Assembly (NCBI RefSeq): GCF_954871325.1
Contig: NC_088775.1
Coordinates: 71,463,561 to 71,527,560 of the forward strand
Origin: Gordionus sp. m RMFG-2023
Taxonomy: Eukaryota > Nematomorpha > Gordioida > Chordodea > Parachordodidae
Direction of reading: 5' to 3'
Length of the DNA stretch: 64,000 bases
The notes beneath the pieces were generated by a model. It searched no databases and was not told where the DNA came from. It saw only the letters and a list, made by a program, of their open reading frames with translations. Each line of letters opens with the position of its first letter. Position 1 is the stretch's first letter. The position numbers and the translations under genes are program-made. This document shows positions 1-13,700 of this stretch, one piece after another.

Positions 1-1285
1 ATCAAACTACTATAACTCTCTGTTACCATTTTAGACAATGTTTTATACAATAAACTAATAAGGAAAAATTTTATAGGCCTATACCAAATCAACAATTTTT
101 AAAGAAAAGAGTATAAACGACCAATCCAAATCATAAAACTATATGGTGGTTAGAGCTTCCTTTTAGATGACATGATGGAAGCTAGATAAGTAATAGAGAT
201 AATTATCGTGAGATATTAAATTTCTAAAAGATTATCTTCCATTTTAAATGATATATAAACGACTACACCGTTGACCATTATTGTTTATCTAAAATACACA
301 ATCATATTCTCTCAGCCGTTGTTGTAATAATCTTAAATTACATAGCAACACAAATAATATACACTGGTTAATTTGCAGTAATAGCCATGACACTCACGAT
401 GTAAACTTATATCAGAATTTATTATGTTGGATAAATTGATAAAATAAAAACACTAATTGAAAGGAATAATTATGCAAATATATTGCAGCCTGGAGTTATT
501 TACACACAGAAATGCCATATTAGAAATGAAACATTTTCTAACTATAAAATTAGGACCAGAATGATATGATGAAACAATTAAGATTTTATATATTGTCGAT
601 ATTATATCTTAAAATAATATTAGTTTGTAATAATATCAAAAATATACTTGTATTAAAAATTTAATTCAAAACTGTTTTTCGAAAAGAAAAAAAAATAGAA
701 AAGAGAAGAAAAGAAAAGAAAAGAAAATATATCAAATTTATTACATCTATTGCAGAATGAATAATAAAATGTCTAATTTTTAAAATTATTTATAACTTAA
801 TAGATGGCGTTAAATACTTAAATGCATATTGTTACTATATTTATTATCAAAACCATTTATTAGTAAAATTTATTATAATATTAACTGTAATATATTATAT
901 AGTTGTCAAATACGTCTATAAAAGTGGCATTTTATCTAATATTTTATAACTAACTGTATATAATAGAGGATTATAAACTATATCTCTTATTATTTGCATT
1001 TTATAAAGTAATCTCTTATACTTATTTGGATCTTGAAATCATTTTTAGGAATAGGTATGATAATTAAAAGTCAATTAAACTTCAACTGTAAAAGCTAAAT
1101 TAATATTTAGTGAGTTATTAATATTATATTTTTAATACAGAATTTGATTGCAAGCTGACATAGTGAAAATATAATTTATATATATTAATCTAATCTAATA
1201 ATTAAAATAGTATTCATTTAATAAAACTTTAAATAGTCTTATTAATTTCTAAATAATAAAATTAAATCTATATATTACTTAATGG
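1..1285. other. No gene seen; AT-rich with an AAAAG microsatellite
   Basis: No open frame longer than about 60 codons and no recognisable domain on either strand. The only structure is a short impure (AAAAG)n run at about 681-728. Confidence 0.6.
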
Positions 1286-1289
1286 AATT

Positions 1290-1438
1290 ATAAAAAAAAT
1301 CATTCAGGCAGCTATCAAAAAAATTCATTTTTAGTTCAAGGGGATATTAAGGAGCCATTAAAAAATAAATTTTTTGCTTCAGGGGGCTCTTCAAATTTTT
1401 CAGGGGGCTCGAGCCCGCTTCCCCCCTAGCGACGCCAT
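1290..1438 (-). mobile_element. MITE fragment, family with CAATGGCGTCACTAG ends
   Basis: The right end, read on the minus strand, is CAATGGCGTCGCTAGGG, followed by G-rich text and CCCCCTGAAAAATTT. The same order occurs at 28287-28510, and the related ends at 22248-22420 make a third copy. The left end is not clear. It has no coding capacity and is likely hAT-derived, judging by the 8-bp duplications of its relatives. Confidence 0.5.
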
Positions 1439-1726
1439 TGTGTTTAATTCTAAATCTTTTGCTCAAATTTATGATTTTTTTATTTTAGGATCAATTATAA
1501 TTAATATTAAGATTTATAGACAAAAGAATATTGGTCAAGAATATTTTTATTAACACAAAATATTAATATGGGTATTAAATAAAAGCTAATTAGGAAAAAA
1601 AAATTTTTGGTGTGGGTAAAAATAAAAATTGAATGAGTGTCAAATAAAAGATAACACCCACCATCAAATTAAGGATAATTCCCCGTCATTCTCATTCGTG
1701 ACGGACTATCTACTAGTATTCAAATA

Positions 1727-3462
1727 CAGTTAAAACCATTTAATTGCATATCGTTTAAGTGTAAATACTTTTAAATGCGAAAACCCCCCACGATTTTGAT
1801 AAAAATTACTATGGCATAATGTTAAATTACATTTATGATTTCGAATCAGTTAAGAAATTTTTTAGGTCCCATTTATATGACAATAACGTTAATAATCGGA
1901 TAAGTGGAAAAATAAAAATCTTATCGAAAAAATTTATTCGTTATTTTTTACATGAACTGCACTTTTAACTTTTTTTAAATACAATAATGGTAATTTTATT
2001 ATATATTATTATCATGTTAAAATTATCTTTAGAACTAGATATCATTCCAAGCGTTAACTCTCAAGCAAAATCGGGAAATCATTGAAAAATTAAACACTAC
2101 TTCAATACCACAATTAGCGTTAAGTTATAAATGTCATGTTTCCACAATTTACAATTTGTAAGCTAATAAAGCAAGTTGCTCATGATTTCTAATGAATAAA
2201 CCTTCTGCAACTAAAAGGTTGTTACTATCTTATAATTTTCGTGGGGTGACAAGTACCACAATCATAAAATGCTTTATTGATGCTAATTTTTTTGTAAAGT
2301 GGCATTTGATTGGGAATCGGAGGATGGTATAGCACTAATATTGACAACGAAGAAAATGATTTTGATCCCATATTTGTAGAATATGCGTTACACGATGATG
2401 ATTCTAGCTTTCATGGAATATTGGATGATCAAGACATTTGTAATCAAATAAGATTAGAATTTGAAGGTTTAACAACTTCAAAAATTTCAATTAATCTTAT
2501 TTTTTATAGAATGTTATGAAAGCTCTGAGAATGACGAAGTGAATCTAAGAACCATTTAAGAAAGCTAGAGAATATAGTGAAAAAAAATTATTTACTCCAG
2601 AGTCTAGCCAAACTCTTATCACAAAACATTTTTATTAAATCTTACATTATTTTATAATAATTGTAATGCATATATAATAAAATAAGTTCAAATAAAATAT
2701 TATGTTAAAAAGCATTAATAAACTTTTATTCCGGCATCGCCTATTAATACATTTATAATATTAGAATTCATAAGTTTATTTTTAAAAAAATAGTTTATTT
2801 TGCAGAAGGTAATGAAAGCTCTAAAATGGCGAAGATAATTTAGAGATCTGATGATTTTATCTAAAAAAATCAAGATATTTATGCTATTTTGAATAGGTAC
2901 AGAATAATCCAAGGGAACAGGATTTACTAAGAAAGCTAGGGAATATAAAAATAATTAACCATCAAGTCTTTGATAACTCTTATCACAAAACATTATATAT
3001 ACAGTATAATAATTTAAAATCAATTATCATGTGAATTAAAGCAAAACACTTTTAATAAACTTAAATTTTCTGGCCTGGCCTGCTTTTTAATATTCATGTT
3101 TTCTTAATTGGCCACTTGATATTTTAAAAAAATCGATAAATATTAAGAAAATAAATTGAATATCTTTATTGTATTATATATGAAATTTAATTAAAGGTAG
3201 TATTTATAAAAATTATTGTTTGAATTTCGAATAATCCTAGTATTTAAAAATTCTCAAATTCATGTTTAGACATACTAAATAAAATTTTAAATTTATGTTT
3301 TTTATTCGTTTTAAAACGAATTCAAATTTAAAATCTAGTTGTTACAATAACTAAAAATTGTATTTATTACAAAGTTTGATGGTATAATTGAGAAAAATCG
3401 GATAATTGCGAAATTTTTAAATATTTTGGTCCCAAGCTTTTGCAAATAAACGGTTTTGACTG
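1727..3462 (+). mobile_element. pogo/Tigger-type DNA transposon relic with both ends
   Basis: The ends are inverted repeats: CAGTTAAAACCATTTAATTG on the left and, on the opposite strand, CAGTCAAAACCGTTTATTTG on the right. Each end is bounded by TA, the Tc1/mariner-superfamily target duplication. Inside, on the plus strand, a helix-turn-helix start is visible (LKQKREIIEKLN, about 2060-2160), then TIIKCFIDANFF (about 2260-2300), the motif that follows the DDE domain in Tigger proteins, then an acidic tail (2310-2519). The helix-turn-helix and tail are nearly adjacent, so the catalytic core is deleted. Stops and frame changes are present, so this is a dead, non-autonomous copy. Confidence 0.82.
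2508..3095 (+). repeat. Diverged partial tandem duplication inside the Tigger relic
   Basis: The segment that starts at ATGAAAGCTCTGAGAATG (about 2515) recurs at about 2810 as ATGAAAGCTCTAAAATGG. Both are followed by AAGAAAGCTAG, ACTCTTATCACAAAACAT and a C/G-richer tail (ATCGCCTATTAAT; GGCCTGCTTTTTAAT). The period is about 290 bases, with many differences, so the duplication is old. Confidence 0.6.
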
Positions 3463-3464
3463 TA

Positions 3465-4330
3465 TGAATGATAATTTATGTAACATGAAGGCTGGGTTAT
3501 TTAATATGGTTAATATAATATTTTTATTTATTACAATTCATCTAAGTGTATAAAAATGGCTAAAAATGCAAAATCTGCAATATTTTGTTGGGGGATAGAG
3601 GGGGTAAAAAATAGAGGGATGGGATCCTCAAGGTGCCCCCCCCCCCTCTCTACCCATTTATGACTACTATTAGCTGCAACTTATTTCCCAATTTTATTTT
3701 AAATATTCAGAATTGTAGTGTAACTAGAAAATTAATTTGCTTCTTTAAAACCACTACATATTTTTTTTTAAACTTTAGTTAGATGTGGATAGGAAAATGT
3801 CGCAATAAGGATATTTTTGTAAAATCAAATTCTAAATTATTTAATACCGGGATCCTATTTTTTTTTATTCATATTTATAAAATGGTTGTAAAAACAAGTC
3901 GTGAAAATAAATTAATAAATATAATATTTTATACATAATAATTATACCTTCCAATATCACATTCATTTAAAAGTTATAATTTTTTTTTGGGATGTTATTT
4001 TTTCGCGATCGATTGAATATAATATTTATAATAATGTTTTTTTAGAAATTTATAAAATTATATTTTCCACGGCTAATAATAAAATCGAACTTTTTAGATA
4101 TTCAAAACAGGAAAACAAAATAAATGATTGACTATAATTTTTTGAGATTCTTTTATGAGATTTGTTCTATTTTTTTTTTATTTTTATTTTAAAAATTATT
4201 ATAAATCTTTTTTAAAAAAATACGAAAGAATGCCAAAAAATACTGTTTAACAGATTGTAGTAATTTTAAATATAACAAATTTTTTCTTTACGAAGTGATT
4301 CTTAAGTAGTATACAAAATATAGTAGTGTT
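3465..4330. other. No gene seen between the Tigger relic and Wnt7
   Basis: AT-rich with a G-rich then C-rich stretch at 3590-3650, of the kind seen near MITE ends elsewhere in the window. No coding or RNA signal recognised. Confidence 0.5.
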
Positions 4331-4331
4331 A

Positions 4332-4337
4332 TTTATT
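4332..4337 (-). promoter_or_regulatory. Candidate poly(A) signal of Wnt7
   Basis: AATAAA on the minus strand, about 60 bases past the Wnt7 stop codon. The spacing suits a very short 3' UTR, but the hexamer is common by chance in sequence this AT-rich, so the real end could be further down. Confidence 0.3.
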
Positions 4338-4398
4338 TTTTCCTCAATCATGGAATGTAAATTTTTTCTTGCCATCGAATTTTTAAAAAAAAAATTAT

Positions 4399-4729
4399 TT
4401 AGTTGCACGTGTATTCTTCCCTTTTTTCACTGCATGTTTTACATTCAACGTAGCAGCACCAATGGAATTTGCAGTGACATCGCCAAACTTTATCTGATAG
4501 CAAGGTCTCATGACCTCTCCCGCAACACAAAACATCACAACTATCAATGCCCGGCGAGGTTTTGTTACAAGATCTTCCCTTTGTTCCCAAGGAACCCATC
4601 GCTAAATCCTTTTCGCAATAATTTGGTGACCTTTGTAAGTATACTAAATGGCCTTTCCTGGGCTTTTTGTGAATTCCTCGACTACCGTGGCCGCTAGGTT
4701 TCAGTTTCAGGAATACAGGTCTTTGGGTT
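4399..4729 (-). CDS. Wnt7: Wnt7 last coding exon: C-terminal cysteine-rich domain
   Basis: The exon begins after AG (4731-4730) with the third base of an arginine codon and runs 110 codons to TAA (4401-4399). It encodes [10 protein letters not shown], then a lysine/arginine/glycine-rich stretch, [60 protein letters not shown] and the final YTCN. These are the cysteines of the Wnt C-terminal mini-domain whose hairpin contacts Frizzled. The C-terminus is complete. Confidence 0.95.
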
Positions 4730-7700
4730 CTGTGGAGTGTTTATTAATACGAATATATGAAAAGCAATAATTTAGGGTGCATACTTTGGGAGGTCAACAA
4801 AAAATCTTCTTTGGAAATATAAAGATATTTATTTGCCTAAAACTTTGAGCATTAATATTTTAAGATAAAAAAAAGAATTTATAATTTTAATCTTTTATAA
4901 ATCTTCATTATTTTTATGTGCAAAAATTCTTTCATGGTGAAATCATGTAAAAAAAAATTATAATCTTCATATTTATAGATTTTTGACTTATTATATTCTA
5001 ATTTAAATAAATATACTATTTGCAAAAATTCTCAGTCTCATCCTCGCTTTTTAGAAAAAAACATTCTTACAAAATCCTCAAAACACTCCATTATACTTAA
5101 GATACTTATATAATTTTTAAAATTCTAGGAGTAAAAATATAAGGGAATTAAACCTTCTATCAGTCAAGGGTTCGACTTGTTTTGCACGATCGTATTTTTT
5201 CTTCAAAACATCGCCGACCCTTCTAAAAGGCGGAAGAGTGACCCAACATGTTTTCATGGTACAGGATCCCGAAATTCCGTGGCATTTACAATCTACATCG
5301 GCATTAACTCTCAGAGTCTTTTTATTTTAAAAAGGGGAGGATCGATATTAATTAAATTGTTGAAATAAATAAGTTTTCAATACAGAATTAATGTTAAAGA
5401 TTTAACAAAATTATACAATAATATCTTGTATTTATGTGACAGATAAATTCATTTTAGACTTCATGAAAATATTTTATAATTGAAGCACTAATCAATGGGA
5501 CTCTAAGTATTATTAGTAAACATCATTTATTTTTTGAATCACAGAATTAATGTTAAAGATTTAACAAAATTATACAATAATATCTTGTATTTATGTGACA
5601 GATAAAATCATTTTAGACTTCATGAAAATATTTTATAATTGAAGCACTAATCAATGGGACTCTAAGTATTATTAGTAAACATCATTTATTTTTTGAATCA
5701 ATCAAATTATAGATAAGAATCTATTTATAAGAAATAAGTTTCAAAGACAAATCATATCTATACATACCTTCCTTCCCACTCGATTATTGTGAAGGTTCAT
5801 AAGTGACTTCTCGTCCCCTTCTATCTCTCTAGAATCGACAAAACGCCTAGACATTTGCATTCCATATTTTATGTCGGCGGAACATCCTCCCCATTTCCAA
5901 CCTTCTCTGGTAAAGCCACTCTCTTTGGATTTGTCGCAACCGCAATTGGATATGTTACCTTTACTGCACGCTTGAATAACCGCGTACATAACGCCGGAAG
6001 AAGTTGCTGCATACATAAAAGCCGCTTCTCTACTCGCTTTCAATAAATATTATGATTATTATAATCATATATTTTTCTAATGGTAAAAAAATCTTATGTC
6101 CTTGAAGGAGTTAGTAATTAAGGAATAAGGATTATGGTTGGGCAAATGTTTGTTTTTAACCGTTTAAAAAACAGATAAATCTAGTTCTTGGCAGAAAACT
6201 ATCTTTAGTCTCGGGTGTTTTTCTTCATCAAAATGTATATCAACTTTGAAGAAAGCAGAAATAAATTAACTCATGCCGTGCTTAACATTTAATGGTGTGC
6301 ATCTGTAGATTAAGCCAAATTCTCATATCTATAACTAATACCAATCCCAACTATAATAATGATAGACGAAATGTTAATTTTAATATTATAGTAAGAATAC
6401 AACTCAAACATTAAAATTTTAATTCAACCGAAGTTAATTGGGAAAATTTTTAAGAGTTCAAATGGATAATTAAACTTCATCATATTCAAGATTTTAGTAA
6501 AGGGAGGGTTTTGGATAGATTTTCACAATAAATTGGATTTATTTAAAAAAAATATTAACTTTTACTGAATATTTTGGGGAAATATTATTTATTATTTCTA
6601 CTGTATTAACTTTTGGGAATGCGGGTTTCTCCTTAAATTATGATATCTACAAAAGGCATATTTGCTAATGGAAGTTTCCCTTACCCCGGTTACTCCAGAT
6701 GTTAGATGAACAAAATATAATGCATTTTTACTCATGAATCACAACAATATATTTAATAATAATCTGTTATTTTTTTTAAACAGATTTTTACCGGCTAACT
6801 CTATGAAAACAGTTCTAATATTAAAAACCTTAAATATAATAAAATATGTAGTGCATAGTTTAAAATTAAGACGATATTTTATATAAAGATAAAATATCTC
6901 TTACTTTAGACCTTTTACACTTAATCGAACTCCTCGATTTATGCTGTCTTATTTTGCTTTAAAATATTATGAATATATTATAAAAAAATGTCTAAATAAT
7001 AATATTTTTTAACCCCGACAAATTATTTCGGCAGTTTTTTTAATAGAAATGAGCTGAAAAAATAATTAAAATGGAAGGGGCAGTATTCAAATTATATGGG
7101 CTATATAAAAAAAATTTGGGAGATATTTCAAATTTATATAAATCCACTCCTACTAATCCACAGATCCTGCAAAATAGATATGTAACCGCTCCCATCAATT
7201 TCCTGGAATATCCCAAAAGTACAACGGTTTTTCTGCAATTCCTGGTGGTTTAGTTTGACATCCGACACTGATCAACATAGTTCTCAACATCACGGTATTC
7301 GGCCGTCAGCAATTAAATCGTAGTATCGACTTTATGGTCTCAATTCCGGGATAACCCCCTTGAGATGTTTTTAAAATTCTTTAAGTAAAAATTTGAAATA
7401 ACTAATCCCCCATCTCATTCTATTATACCATTATTCATAGCACATTTCATTTCCTTGCAACCGGTTAGAGTTCTAAATCGGTATTATTATCACTGACCAA
7501 GCTCTATCTAAGAATCTCATTCTATTATACCATTATTCATAGCACATTTCATTTCCTTGCAAACGGTTAGAGTTCTAAATCGGTATTATTATCACTGACC
7601 AAGCTCTATCTAAGAATCTCATTCTATTATACCATTATTCATAGCACATTTCATTTCCTTGCAAACGGTTAGAGTTCTAAATCGGTATTATTATCACTGA

Positions 7701-10700
7701 CCAAGCTCTATCTAAGTAATTTTTTACTCTCTTTAGTTTCCCATCTTTACTGTTCTCCTCTTTTAACCGTTTCACCGTCATGCCATATCGTACATGTTAT
7801 GTACTTTGCTTCATTATTCGTTTATGTTGCCCTTAGGTAGTCGGTATATTACATCTGCTAGCATTTTCTCACTTCCTTTTTTAAAATATCATTTTAAAAT
7901 TTCAGTTATTTCCCAGGCCCATATTGATGGTTCATTATTCACAATTTTGGTTAGATCTCGACTATTTTCTATCAGTCTCTTCAATGATTTGTGGTCTGTT
8001 CTAAAAATAAACCCCCGTACATATAACTATGGAACTTTTCCATCATTCCAAACAAAGAGTCCACATTTTCTTATCAATTGCGGAATAATTCTTCTCAGCC
8101 GCCTATAACGTGCACGATACAAAAGCAATTGGTTTTGTAGACCGATTTCTTATTTCATGCAGAAATACCGCCCCAAATCCTATATTCGAGGAAGCGTCAT
8201 ACTCCAAAATCAATGGTAGTTCAAAAAGTATGATATCAACCTATACTGCCGTCATTATTTTTTTCAATTTCGCAGGTTGCCACTTCTAGTTCAAACCTAA
8301 GGACTATTTATATATCCTATGTAACGGTGAGGCAACTCTATGTAAGTTTGGTTTCTAATTTAATAACCCAAGTAATGCACAAAGTTGTCTCATATCATAG
8401 GTTATAGAGCCTCTCGAATAGCTAAAAGATTCTTTTTGATTGGATAAATTCCAGATTTTTCTATGTTGAAGCACAATAATTTTACAGAATCCTTCAATAT
8501 TTTTAGCTTGTAGTAGTACCCTTCTAAATTCTGCATGGGATTATCATTCTTCCCAGTAATGAAATTTAAATAGTTGCCTAATCATTTGGCATGATTTTGT
8601 TGCGATTGTTAAATATTGGAACTCCTCCTGGATTCTTATTTGGAGATAAGCATCCCTAAGATTCAATGTTAAATATTTCTGTCTTCCTCCTATCTTTTTC
8701 AATAAATCACCCAACGTTGGGATTATATAACGTTCCTCCAACAGCTGGTTAATAGTAAATCTAAGGTTAACACATATTCTAATTATCCTTCGTCTTCCGT
8801 ACATTAACTTTTGGCGTTACCCACTTACATCAATCCTTTACTGGATATACCTTTATCAATATCCCCATATTTTACTAACCTTTCCATCTCGATAAGTTTC
8901 CAAAGTGGCAAAGGTACTCATCTCGCCTAGAAACTCCTTGGTTTTACGCTCGGGTCAATGCCTAATTCAACTTTGTAATTTGTGATAAACCCTACCGTAA
9001 CTACAATTCTTGGAATTTCCATCTTAGAAGTTAAAAATGATAATCCAACCAAGAGTGAATCATTCGACTTTTTTACTACCATTGGAGGATGTTGTGTTTC
9101 CCTCTTCATTTAAATCCTAATGAGTTTCACACAACCAACTGTAAATTTTCATATGCCCTCAGAGAAAATGTAGGGGGGAAAACTTGGTTCCAATTCTTCC
9201 CAGATTTTTTTGGTAATTAAAGATTCCTGAGTTCCTGTATCATTCATTTTAAAATTTTATAACAAATTTGAGTAAATAATAATAATAATTTGTTTTAAAA
9301 ATGCCAAATTTCTATTGGTCGGGTCTTTTTTTAAAATTTAGTTCCATGAAACGACTATATGATTGATTTAACCGAAGTAAAACATCTCATCGAGTGCAAA
9401 AAAAATTAATCTGGAATAATAGCCGACCTATATACGAAACTGATATCTTTAGATGGGATATAAAATTGAGAAAAGAGAAAGTCAAACATCTGTCCCATAC
9501 TACTTCTTTTAGTACTAGGCACGCTATATACACGTTTGTCAATAGAGAGGGAGGCACTATTAAATAAAGATTTACCCGTGAGTTTTATTGGAAGTCGTGA
9601 GTTTGAAGATGATTTTAAAAAAATACAATGCACATCTAGTTTGATTGGTAGTTATTTTAAACTTAGGGCTTATAAAAGTTCCCTTTATGGAAACGGTAGC
9701 AATCTATTTGTTTTTCCATTTCTATATCATCCTCATAAGTTTTCTTTAATATAAAATGTGATAGAAGAATTATAAAAATATATACATAAATGACATTTAA
9801 TTTTTAATAAATGTTATAAATTTTATTCGTAATTTTAATCTTTTTTTTTTTTGAAAAAATGCCATACAAGTTTTAGGATAAATATTAAAAGGAACGCGTC
9901 CACTCTTAGAAATTTACATTATCTATACTGGAAGACAAACGACTTAATAAACCAAATTAATACAACTATTCTAATTAAGTTTCATACGAAAACTTAGTGA
10001 ATGGGGGGGGGGGAAGGTTTCCCTCGGAAGATGTTTTCGTAAATAGCCACATCTCCCCCAAAATTGCATACAAATGTCACTATAATAAACAATAATATAA
10101 AGGCAACATAAGTGAACGTTAAAAATTTTAAAAATAATGACTATTAATTTGAAATTTTTAGGGATAAAGTATTAGATTTAAAAGCCAAAATTAGTTAAAA
10201 ATGTAAATCCGCCAAAAGTCCACAATAAGTGGCCTTAGCTCACCAATAAAATTTAATGGGAAAAACACCAAACGAATACTCCTCCCCTCCCCCTTTAGAG
10301 AAATCCTGGGCCCGCCTATGGTTTTATATAATAAATCACATTGTTGAATACACTATCAGTTAAACGAGCTAAATTTCTTTTTAATATTTTATAAATTTCA
10401 GTTTTTTTATACTATAATATATTCTTCTCAAGTTAACATGGATATATAAATTAAATGATTATACGCGCTGTATAATAGTGGGCATCACAAGCACTAATCA
10501 TATTTAGGGCGGTCCTTTTTATATATATTTAATTTTAAAAAAATGGGAAAAAGTTTTTGCTTAAATATAACATATTTGTAAGGTGCTTCAAACTAAATTT
10601 TGGTTTGCTGAGAATACCCCCCCCCTCTCAATCTTCCTCTAAAGGTAGTGACGTCACTACTATATATTGCATGTTACGTTGAGATTCAATTCAAATAAAA

Positions 10701-13700
10701 GATTTTATTTCAAAATAAAAATTAAAAACATTTTATGTTTTCGCAAATTATAATTTCGATTTATTTTCCTCCGTCGTGGACGAGACAGTTATTCGTAGTA
10801 CATTATGGATAATTTTGTCATAAATCTTTTTTTTTATCAAATTTCTTATTTTCTATAAAAAAAGGGGGGGGGAACTAAAATGCCGACATATTTTGAATAA
10901 ATAATTTTAAAAAATACAAAACAATTATTATCCCAAAGTGTTTTTAATTATAATTGGTTTTTTTTCTAAAGAATTATTAGAAAGGTGAATTATTATGAAA
11001 TAATATCATGGCTGTTTTTTAAGAGAGAATAAGCAATGGAATAATGCCTTGAAAGAAGATTAGTAGTGAAATGATAACAAAGATTATATGGAAGCACATA
11101 GTTTCTCTTATAAATCACTCATTTTCGACAACAACCCACTTAGAAATCCTGCGTTGCTATGTACGCGGTTGAAGACAATTATGGTACATTTATTAAGTTC
11201 GATAAACGCCTTTATTCAATCAACAAAATGTTATATTGCATCTTTAAAAGATAATATGTCTTTTTTTTATTTCTATACCATTTAAGAAAATATATATAAT
11301 TTGTAAAAACGTATTAAAAAAAGTATTTTAACTGTGTAGTATTTTGGTGGGATAAGGCAAAGACCTTAAAATTCGGGTCAAAGTTGAATATATGTATCAG
11401 AGACTTGCAGGGCTCAAAATTTTAGTCGCGACCTGAATTTTAAAAGATTCCCATTTTCAAACCCTGACTTGAATCTTTGAGTTTTGAATAATTTCAAAGG
11501 TAGATAGAAAATATGGCAGTAAATAAATGTTAAACGATTCATTATATGATTTTCCAACTGGTTTGTTAATTTAATTAATTTATTAATGGACCCTACCCGC
11601 ATTTTTAATATTTTATTATTTTACGCCCCAGGGAAGGTTTATTTTAACAACAATAGTAAATATTTTCTAAATTCATCTACAGGGGATACCGAGGTAATGA
11701 TTTACGGAGTACAATGTTAACGCGAATAACTTAACCCTTGAGTATAAAGATAAATTTGGTGTTAAGATATATTTTTATATCTAATTTCTTAATTATGTTC
11801 ATCTTTTGGAAAGCTTTCCTGGTTTGAGATATTTTGTCAAAACCCTGTTTTTACCCAAAAATTATAAAGCTTACCATATAGTTTATGGTGAGCTTTAGCA
11901 GAATATATTAAGGGTCATAATTTAAAATTTTTGTATACAGTCATAGCTATAAATTAAAAATTAACGGAAGTTTGTTGCTTACTAGAAGTCATGCAATAAT
12001 GATTTGTATAATATATATCACTTTTGGGTGTTGTTCTGGGCAAAATGGTTAAAATGTTCCGTCTAATTAAAGCTGTAAAAAGAGAATTTTTTATTATTAA
12101 CGTCTATACCTTATAAAAGAATATTTTTGAACAAAAAGAAACATTAATAAATAGTTAGTGTGTTATTTGAAATAAAATTTAAAAAATAGTCGCAAAGGGG
12201 AAGAATAATTGACGTGCCTAAAATGGGCACATTCAAAATGCTATTTTTCATAAATTTCTTTACATTCCCATATTGTATTGATTAGTTTATACTTAAAAGT
12301 GACGAATGCATGTCAAAAATGTAATATTTTGCTTAATAAAACAACAAAGTTATGTTCAATTTTATTTTAACTACTTTACCCGAATGCTGCCATACCCTTG
12401 GTATGGAATAAAATAGCGAAAATGGCACACTTCACATAATTAAACATACCACCTAAAGTATTATAGGTAGAAAGCTATACTTTTTTTTTATTTTCTAGAT
12501 GAGGGATTTGGCTACATATAAATTTATAATTTATTTTGTTTTATTCTGTTCCAAAATTTTATGGGTAAAAATGCAAAATACAAATCGATCTCCCCTAAGC
12601 TTTATTAGCATAAAAATGATAAAAATAAATTTAAAATCTTGAAATGAACAGAATATATAATCATTTAATCTTATTTAAAAATTCATTAATTCCGCTTGTT
12701 TTTACAATCTTTAAAATATTTCACATATAATGGTAATAATCAAATTATAAATATGTATACACTTAATTTAAATGAGAACTATCAAAAAATATTTTAGCTC
12801 TTCCCAGTTTCTATAAAGTAGAAGCAAGTGCTGAGAGGGCATACTAGTCAATTACTTCCAATATTTTATCGGCGCCAAGAATAAAATTATTTTGAAATAA
12901 CTTTAAATACTTTAATGAATAGATAAATTTTTAAAAAAATCGACTTGTTTATATATAATGTAACTTTCTTATTAATTTGTCTCACATTCATTTTACTTTT
13001 AAATAGATTATGATAAATTTAGAAACTTTTTTAGAACCTTAAAAAAAATGAATGGAACCAGAACTTAAAATCAAAAATGTACCGATTAAAATTCTATATA
13101 TTTATTTTTCTTAACTTTAAAAATTGCATTTTATAGCTTTTACAATAAATTATCTTATGTTTTTTTTTATATTGACCTATCTTTCATATCATAAAAATTA
13201 CCATAAGTAGTAGTATTAAAATAATAATGGAATTGGACCGTATAATTATATAGGCATATTTTATCCGTTAAGATTAGAAATTAGAATGTGATAGTAAAAG
13301 ATCATGTAATATAATACTGGCCATTAAATATTTTACTTATACATAAAGATTGTCAAGTAAAATATATAATTGAATTTATACAAAAAAGATTTAGCTTTAT
13401 TTTTAATGATTGACCTAATTTTTTATTATAATAAGTATAATAAGGTTCTGCTTTGATATTTAATTTTTAAAAAATGAGTTAACGAAATATGCTCCTGCTA
13501 GATAAGTATTTCGCGAAATTATATTTTGGCGGCAACTATAGTAAACTTTATTAAGAAAACAATAAATTAAATATTTATACAAGAGCTTTGTCTGGCTTGT
13601 CGGTTATTTCTAATTTCGGCTATATATTGTGAATTTGAAGGTTTAAATTTTATAAGCTACCTTAGTGTCAGTATAGTTTAAATTATCGTAACATTTGCTA

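Noticed and set aside
4326-4697. 123-codon plus-strand frame
   Set aside because: It is the antisense shadow of the Wnt7 last exon, whose cysteine motifs are unmistakable on the minus strand.
5177-5368. 63-codon plus-strand frame
   Set aside because: Antisense to the Wnt7 exon at 5154-5317.
5855-6046. 63-codon plus-strand frame
   Set aside because: Antisense to the Wnt7 exon at 5768-6036.
7413-7716. Three regular repeats as a CRISPR-like array
   Set aside because: The units abut without variable spacers and lie in an animal intron.
7794-8108. 104-codon plus-strand frame
   Set aside because: It lies antisense to the RNase H-like part of the Gypsy fossil and has no motif of its own.
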